A stretch of DNA of 14,409 nucleotides from positions 1-14,409 of the forward strand of contig JAGBSL010000035.1 of NCBI GenBank assembly GCA_017631875.1, given 5' to 3'. Origin of the DNA: Bacteroidales bacterium. Lineage in GTDB: Bacteria; Bacteroidota; Bacteroidia; Bacteroidales; UBA932. The notes beneath the pieces were generated by a model. It did not search any database. It worked only from the letters and a program-made list of their open reading frames with translations, and was not told where the DNA came from. The translations under genes were made by a program, and so were the position numbers. This document shows, piece by piece, positions 7,428 through 14,409 of the stretch. Each line of letters starts with the position of its first letter. Positions within the stretch are counted from its first letter, which is position 1.

Positions 7428-10415
7428 ATGATGAATATGAAAAACATAATGGCCGGATTGGCTGTCGCGCTGCTTTCTGTTTCAGCTCTTTACGCCGATT
7501 CGCCCGTGAAGGAGTATCGTGAGATTCTCCGTCTGCAGGAAAGCGGAATGCATGGACGTTCCCGTCATCTTTTCGGTCGTAATGCTGACAGGATCGTTGG
7601 TGGAGATGGTGAGGGACGTGCTGTGCTGAGTGAGGTAATAATGAACCTTCCGGGCTATGAGGCCAGCGTTAAGGAATATATAGCAGAGAATCCGTATTCT
7701 GTTCTTGTTCCACAGATCATGTATCGTCATGCGCTTAATCTGTTTGACCGGCAGGACTATAAGGCTGCAGGTGCTTTACTTGATGATGTGTCTCCGACTC
7801 AGATAGAGAGAAGTCAGGTAGATGAATATCTTTTCAAGAAAGCTTATTGCGAGCTTGAAAACGGAGATGTTGATCGTGCTCTTCTCAGGTTTATAGAACT
7901 TGAAAAACGTCCTGTGTCGGATTATACAGCTCCGGCAAAATACTCCATCGCCTACATTTATTACGAGAAGAAGGCGTTCTTCGATGCTTTGGGATGGTTC
8001 GAGAAGGCAGCTCTTGACAGGAGGTTTGCAGAAAATGCTAACTATTTCATCATGGAGTGCCGTTTCATGCTCAAGGACCACGAGTATGTGACACGCCACG
8101 GAGAGAAGATGTACGAGTCTGTGCCGGAAGACCGCAAGCCACATCTTGCAAGAATCATTTCGGAGTCGTGGCTCGTGCTGGGCAATGCTTCCGAGGCCCG
8201 CAGGTACTACGAGCTTACCGCTCACGCTTCGGGCGAGCCTAACAGCAGGACAGACTGGTTCTATAGCGGCTCTGTCCTTTATGCTGTGGGAGATTATAAG
8301 GGTGCAATAGAGAGCTTCAATAACATGGAGTCCAGGACTGACTCAATAGGTCAGGTGGCCAATTATCAGCTCGGATACAGCTACGTTCAGACAAAGAACA
8401 AGGTGGCTGCTATCCAGGCTTTCAAAGATGCCTCATCGTCAATATTTGATCCGGCGATTTCTGAGGATGCGTATTTCAACTGGGCGAAACTTGCGTTCGA
8501 CATTAATAGTGACCCGTCGGTTTTCCAGACCTACATCAAGAGGTATTCAGACAGGGAGAAGGATGATAAAATTTACAGTTATATGGCTGTAGCTGCGCTT
8601 CATAATCATGATTATGCCGGTGCTGTGGACGCATACGGAATGATTGATGAGCTGGATGACGATATGCGTAACAACTATATGAAGGCCAATTATCTCAGGG
8701 CTCATCAATTGGTGTCTGCAGGTTCATATCGTCTTGCTGTTCAATGCCTTAAGGTTGCTGCTTATTATTCGGACAAGGGTAGTCGCTTCAATCAGTTGTC
8801 GCGTTATTGGATTGCGGAGTCGTATTATCGTAATGACCAGTATCAGCAGGCAAGGGAGCTTTATATGGAGCTGTACAATCAGTCAGCTCTGTATCGTCAG
8901 CCCGAGTCTTATCTGATTCCATATAACATCGCGTACTGCTTTTACAAGGAGGGAGATTATGATGCTGCTGAAAAATGGTTCTCAGTTTATCTGGACGGTT
9001 CGGTAACGGACTATCGTAAAGATGCTCTCGAGCGTGTGGGAGACTGTCATTTTGTGAGAAAAGAGTACAAGTCTGCTGCTGAGACCTATGATGTCGTGGT
9101 CCGTGACTTTTACAATGTCAACGATATTTATCCATATTACCAGGCGGCTCTTTCCTATGGCCTTTCAAGAAACAGTGAGAGGAAGATAAAGTTGTTGACC
9201 AATGCACTTTCAGCTGATCCGACCTCACGTTTTTATCCAGAGGCTCTTTTTGAGTTGGGACGAGCATATGTCCTTAGAGAGGATGATGCTAAGGCTGAAG
9301 AGGTTTTCCATCAGCTGTCTTCTACATCAAAGGATTCAACATATGTTGCCAAGGCATATATAGAGTTAGGTTCTCTCTCGCGAAATCAGTCCCAGTTCAA
9401 TGAGGCCTTAGGCTATTATAAGACAGTGGTGGAGGAGATGCCGCTTTCAGGTTACGCAGAGGATGCTCTCGCTGCGATAGAGTCCATTTACCAGACCAAG
9501 AATGAGCCTCAGGAATATCTGGCATACATCGAAAGCATCGGCAAGGGCGCTACCAAGACGGCTGACGAGAAGGAGAAGATGATCTTTAACGCTGCAGAGC
9601 AGAATTACCTGTCAGGAAACTATCAGCGAGCGCTTGCTTCGCTTCAGGAATACCTGGATCAGTACCCTGCAGGAAAATATGCCTTCAGTGCTGAGTTCTA
9701 TATAGCTGATTCATATAGGAATCTTGGCAAGTATGAGCAGGCTTGCGACAGTTATGAGAAGGTTATAGAAGGCGGTTCAGGCTCATATGTAGAGCTTGCT
9801 ATGCTCGGTTTCTCAGATCTTTCGTACAAGCTTGAGAGATGGGATGACGCGTTTGGCGGATATTCGTCTCTCTATGTGGATGCAAGGTTCGATAACAACA
9901 GGTTTGCGGCTCTCGAGGGCATGATGCGTTCTGCATATCGCGGTCGCAAGTGGAACGAGGCTATAAAGAATGCGGATAAGGTGCTGTTTGAAAGCAGAAT
10001 GTCTGATACTGTCAAACGTGAGGCTGAATATGTGAAGGCCAAGGCATTCATGGCGACAAGCCGCCGAACTGAGGCGTTGGCAATCATGGAGAAGCTTGCG
10101 GCTGACTGCATGGACGAATTCGGAGCAGAGGCTACGTATGTGCTGATTATGGACAGCTACGACAAGGCGGACTTTGCTGAAGTAGAGAACAAGGTTTACG
10201 CATTTGCTGATGCGGGGTCACCTCAGACATACTGGCTTGCCAAGAGCTTCATAGTGCTTGGAGATTCATTTGTAGATAGGGATGAACTTGCTCAAGCAAA
10301 GGCTACATTCGAGAGTGTGCGTGACGGATATGTTCCTTCAGGAAATGATGATGTTATGGATAATGTGAAGATGCGCCTCGAGAAACTTCAGGAAATGATG
10401 GCAAGTGCTCATTAA
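7428..10415 (+). CDS. Large exported tetratricopeptide-repeat protein
   Basis: A 995-residue repeat protein. The start is placed at the first ATG (7428) rather than the TTG at 7425; ATGs at 7431 and 7437 are close alternatives. A signal peptide is clear: MMNMKN, then the hydrophobic MAGLAVALLSVSAL, with likely cleavage after LYA near residue 23. The rest is almost wholly helical TPR sequence, for example GDYKGAIESF (288), GDYDAAEKWF (about 508), GNYQRALASL (730) and GKYEQACDSYEKV (767). Repeats of the YbgF/CpoB/BamD type usually bind partner proteins in the envelope. No enzyme motif is seen. The next gene, an outer-membrane barrel, starts 9 nt after the stop, so the two are probably cotranscribed and may interact. 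I recognise the TPR protein-barrel-gyrB order from Bacteroidales but know of no function. Confidence 0.88.
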   Translation: MMNMKNIMAGLAVALLSVSALYADSPVKEYREILRLQESGMHGRSRHLFGRNADRIVGGDGEGRAVLSEVIMNLPGYEASVKEYIAENPYSVLVPQIMYRHALNLFDRQDYKAAGALLDDVSPTQIERSQVDEYLFKKAYCELENGDVDRALLRFIELEKRPVSDYTAPAKYSIAYIYYEKKAFFDALGWFEKAALDRRFAENANYFIMECRFMLKDHEYVTRHGEKMYESVPEDRKPHLARIISESWLVLGNASEARRYYELTAHASGEPNSRTDWFYSGSVLYAVGDYKGAIESFNNMESRTDSIGQVANYQLGYSYVQTKNKVAAIQAFKDASSSIFDPAISEDAYFNWAKLAFDINSDPSVFQTYIKRYSDREKDDKIYSYMAVAALHNHDYAGAVDAYGMIDELDDDMRNNYMKANYLRAHQLVSAGSYRLAVQCLKVAAYYSDKGSRFNQLSRYWIAESYYRNDQYQQARELYMELYNQSALYRQPESYLIPYNIAYCFYKEGDYDAAEKWFSVYLDGSVTDYRKDALERVGDCHFVRKEYKSAAETYDVVVRDFYNVNDIYPYYQAALSYGLSRNSERKIKLLTNALSADPTSRFYPEALFELGRAYVLREDDAKAEEVFHQLSSTSKDSTYVAKAYIELGSLSRNQSQFNEALGYYKTVVEEMPLSGYAEDALAAIESIYQTKNEPQEYLAYIESIGKGATKTADEKEKMIFNAAEQNYLSGNYQRALASLQEYLDQYPAGKYAFSAEFYIADSYRNLGKYEQACDSYEKVIEGGSGSYVELAMLGFSDLSYKLERWDDAFGGYSSLYVDARFDNNRFAALEGMMRSAYRGRKWNEAIKNADKVLFESRMSDTVKREAEYVKAKAFMATSRRTEALAIMEKLAADCMDEFGAEATYVLIMDSYDKADFAEVENKVYAFADAGSPQTYWLAKSFIVLGDSFVDRDELAQAKATFESVRDGYVPSGNDDVMDNVKMRLEKLQEMMASAH

Positions 10416-10424
10416 TAGATTATT

Positions 10425-12197
10425 ATGATGAAAAGATATATACTCATGGCTATTGCCGCTGTTGCGGTTTCATATTCACTTGGTGCCCAAGATCTTGATC
10501 CGACCGTAGTGGTCAGGAGAGCCTACGAAGGAAAACTTATCGAGGTGCATAAGCCTCAATTGGATATGCAGGTTCCGGATTCTGTGACTCGTTTTGATCT
10601 GGACTTTGACTATTCGGTCTTTGATAAGCCGTATGAAGGAGCGTATGAGTTCAATCCATATGTGCTTACGATGCAGCCGGCGTCAGCCGTACAGAACCCT
10701 AAGAACCTCTATCTGAGAGCAGGAGCTGGATATACCCTTTATCCTGTTTTTGATCTTGTCTGGTCTACTCCATTCAAGAATGCCTTCAGAATGGATGTGT
10801 ATGGTACCCACAGGTCGTATGTGGGAAGCTATAGGAAGTTCAAGCCGGAACTGTCTTCGGACGGTCCGGTCGTTATCGACAGGTGGCTTGAATCAGGTGG
10901 AGATCATGGTGAAACCCAGGTTGGATATGACCTCGAAACAAGGGTTGGAGCCGATGGTTCGTACGATTGGAAGTCAGGAGTCGTGGACTTTGATGCGTCG
11001 TATTATGGTGTTGCCGCAAAGGATGATATCAAGGTCAGACATTATGATGCTCTTGACCTTAAAGTCGGCGTTGCTTCCAGGTCGATGGAAGACTCGTTCT
11101 TCAAGTATGACGTTGATATGCGCTATAGGTATGGTGAGGATGTGATGAAATATGGGGGGGCTGACATGAGCATTGACGAACATGTCTTTGGCCTCGAGGC
11201 GGTTTTGGGACAGGTCATGCATAAGGATGAGGGGACGCATAAGGTTCTTTTTGATGTGGGAATGGACTTGGCGGCATATGGCCATCCTGAGTATTCTACA
11301 GTTGTCGGCGAGTTTCACATTGTTCCGCACTACGTATTCCAATATAATCAGAAACTTATGGCAGATGTGGGAGTGAAGCTTGCCAAAGTCATGCGTTCAG
11401 ACTCACCGCAAGGAGTATTCGGGGCAAAGGAGCAGGTTATATATCCTGATGTGACCGTTACATTCGATGCTGTTCCGCAATATCTTAGGATATATACCCA
11501 TATCGGTGGCGGCAACAAGATGAATACATACTCGTCTATTCTTCAGAAGAACCATCATTTTGACTTGGAGTTCGGTCGTGGTATCTGGCCGCTGATGGAC
11601 TTTGATGTTGAACGAGTTTCTGCAGTTCTGGGCTTCAAGGGACGTGTGGCCAAGTTTTCATATGATCTTCATGGCGGCTATGCTAACTATGCAAACGCGA
11701 TTCTTGATGCTGTAGTAATAGGAGGTCCGTTTGGACGTGAGGCGGAATATCTTCCTGGTTTTGGTTATGCCTCGTATCAGAAGGCTTTTGCCGGTTTTGA
11801 TTGGAACTGGAATACTGAGAGCTTGAAGCTTGATGGAACATTGGAGTATGCGCACATCTTTGGTATGAAGGAGTCTTCAGGTTTGTTTGCTCCTGCGGCG
11901 TTTACGGGTGATGTGGCGTTCGAATATAACTGGAGCAGGCGCATTTATGCAGGTGTCGACTGCCAGTTCTCAACAGGTCGGAAAGGAAGTGTGATAGATA
12001 CGCTGCAAGGTAATGAGGTTCGTGAGGCTGTCCTGCCTGGATATGCTGATCTTGGTGTGTATTTCGAGTATGCTACAAGCCGTGTTCTGTCACTATGGGC
12101 TAGGGGAGGAAACCTTCTTAACATGACGATCCAGCGTAACCCGATTTATGCAGAAAAAGACATTAATTTTACCGTTGGAGTTTGTGTGAATTTATAG
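10425..12197 (+). CDS. Outer-membrane beta-barrel protein (TonB-receptor-like, no plug)
   Basis: A 590-residue protein with a signal peptide: MMKRY, hydrophobic ILMAIAAVAVSYSL, cleavage probably after LGA (21). A soluble, conserved-looking region follows at about 22-85 (LDPTVVVRRAYEGKLIEVHK, PDSVTRFDLDFDYSVF). The rest alternates polar and aromatic/hydrophobic residues as transmembrane beta-strands do, and it ends in a strand (NFTVGVCVNL). There is no TonB box or plug domain at the front, and the length is shorter than SusC-type receptors. It may be a porin-like barrel or an assembly partner of the TPR protein encoded 9 nt upstream. A run of seven G at 11154-11160 lies in the reading frame (codons 244-246). 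The function is unknown. Confidence 0.8.
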   Translation: MMKRYILMAIAAVAVSYSLGAQDLDPTVVVRRAYEGKLIEVHKPQLDMQVPDSVTRFDLDFDYSVFDKPYEGAYEFNPYVLTMQPASAVQNPKNLYLRAGAGYTLYPVFDLVWSTPFKNAFRMDVYGTHRSYVGSYRKFKPELSSDGPVVIDRWLESGGDHGETQVGYDLETRVGADGSYDWKSGVVDFDASYYGVAAKDDIKVRHYDALDLKVGVASRSMEDSFFKYDVDMRYRYGEDVMKYGGADMSIDEHVFGLEAVLGQVMHKDEGTHKVLFDVGMDLAAYGHPEYSTVVGEFHIVPHYVFQYNQKLMADVGVKLAKVMRSDSPQGVFGAKEQVIYPDVTVTFDAVPQYLRIYTHIGGGNKMNTYSSILQKNHHFDLEFGRGIWPLMDFDVERVSAVLGFKGRVAKFSYDLHGGYANYANAILDAVVIGGPFGREAEYLPGFGYASYQKAFAGFDWNWNTESLKLDGTLEYAHIFGMKESSGLFAPAAFTGDVAFEYNWSRRIYAGVDCQFSTGRKGSVIDTLQGNEVREAVLPGYADLGVYFEYATSRVLSLWARGGNLLNMTIQRNPIYAEKDINFTVGVCVNL

Positions 12198-12207
12198 GAA
12201 AAATTGC

Positions 12208-12215
12208 TATATTTG
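12208..12215 (+). promoter_or_regulatory. Probable -7 element of gyrB
   Basis: TATATTTG is a full -7 match. A TTTG at 12181-12184 is 23 nt upstream, longer than usual, while TGTG at 12185-12188 has the right 19-nt spacing but is a weak match. Transcription would begin near 12221, leaving a leader of about 75 nt. Confidence 0.55.
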
Positions 12216-12221
12216 TACGTT

Positions 12222-12240
12222 TGTTTTGGTTCGCCAAACA
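12222..12240 (+). promoter_or_regulatory. UUCG-capped hairpin at the 5' end of the gyrB leader
   Basis: TGTTtTGG-TTCG-CCAAACA folds into a seven-pair stem with one bulged U and a UUCG tetraloop, an unusually stable loop. It begins at about the predicted transcription start, so the gyrB mRNA would carry a 5'-terminal hairpin, possibly stabilising the transcript. This is inferred from sequence only. Confidence 0.45.
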
Positions 12241-12266
12241 TGCGTGTAAACATTAGAAAAATATAA

Positions 12267-14288
<2,022 letters not shown>

Positions 14289-14293
14289 TAATT

Positions 14294-14409
14294 ATGAAGG
14301 AATTCCTTGTTCCTTCCGTTTGCGGAAGAACATATCTTTACGGCAATCATGCCGATGCATCAGTGTCGTCACGTATCGTGGCGGCACTGACTATGCAGAT
14401 AGACCCTGC
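14294..14409 (+). CDS. Start of an unidentified protein, cut by the window end
   Basis: An ATG 5 nt after the gyrB stop opens a frame that stays open to the end of the window, about 38 residues: MKEFLVPSVCGRTYLYGNHA, then DASVSSRIVAALTMQIDP. The close spacing suggests cotranscription with gyrB. I do not recognise it firmly. The pattern GRTYLYGNHAD loosely resembles the N-terminal PGR.L.GEH.D motif of GHMP kinases such as galactokinase, but this is weak. No signal peptide is seen. Confidence 0.6.
   Translation, partial: MKEFLVPSVCGRTYLYGNHADASVSSRIVAALTMQIDP

Noticed and set aside
7776..8225. A 149-codon antisense frame under the TPR gene
   Set aside because: The sense strand encodes the continuous TPR protein. 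The antisense translation shows no recognisable domain.
14316..14329. Hairpin TTCCG-TTTG-CGGAA after gyrB as a terminator
   Set aside because: It has a weak five-pair stem, no U tract, and lies inside an open reading frame that starts at 14294.

Overview
This window looks like a chromosomal segment of a member of Bacteroidota, probably Bacteroidales. The promoters fit the Bacteroidota form (-33 TTTG, about 19-20 nt, -7 TAnnTTTG). There are no Shine-Dalgarno sequences before the genes. The protein types also fit: type B L31, a long RluA-like protein, FtsE without adjacent FtsX, and a TPR protein plus outer-membrane barrel upstream of gyrB. No phage, transposase, CRISPR array or obvious defence genes are present. 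Most of it is a housekeeping neighbourhood, with some unusual details.

Layout. Positions 1-570 are the tail of an rRNA operon: the 3' end of 23S rRNA, a spacer, 5S rRNA and a strong terminator. A GC-rich run of four perfect hairpins follows (629-693), then the enolase gene. A bidirectional terminator separates enolase from an oppositely oriented tRNA cluster, Glu(CTC)-Ala(TGC)-Glu(CTC), whose two tRNA-Glu copies are identical and which is served by a textbook promoter. Next comes a divergent pair: a small DUF486-type membrane protein (minus) and a short DUF1343/NamZ-like protein (plus). Their promoter cores form a perfect 15-bp inverted repeat. Ribosomal protein L31 follows and ends in a second bidirectional terminator.

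The minus strand from 7316 to 4344 carries a compact ftsE - nth - rluA-like operon, with a 4-nt gap and a 4-nt ATGA overlap. Divergently from it runs a two-gene unit for a 995-residue exported TPR protein and a 590-residue outer-membrane beta-barrel. These may work together in the envelope, but their function is not known from sequence. gyrB follows with its own promoter and a leader hairpin. Five bases after gyrB another gene begins and runs off the window.

The points most worth a second look are the four-hairpin element, the mirrored divergent promoters, the short DUF1343 protein that seems to lack the family's usual catalytic segment and export signal, the uncharacterised 330-residue N-terminal module of the RluA-like protein, and the TPR/barrel pair. 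I see no convincing case for an entirely new multi-gene system here.
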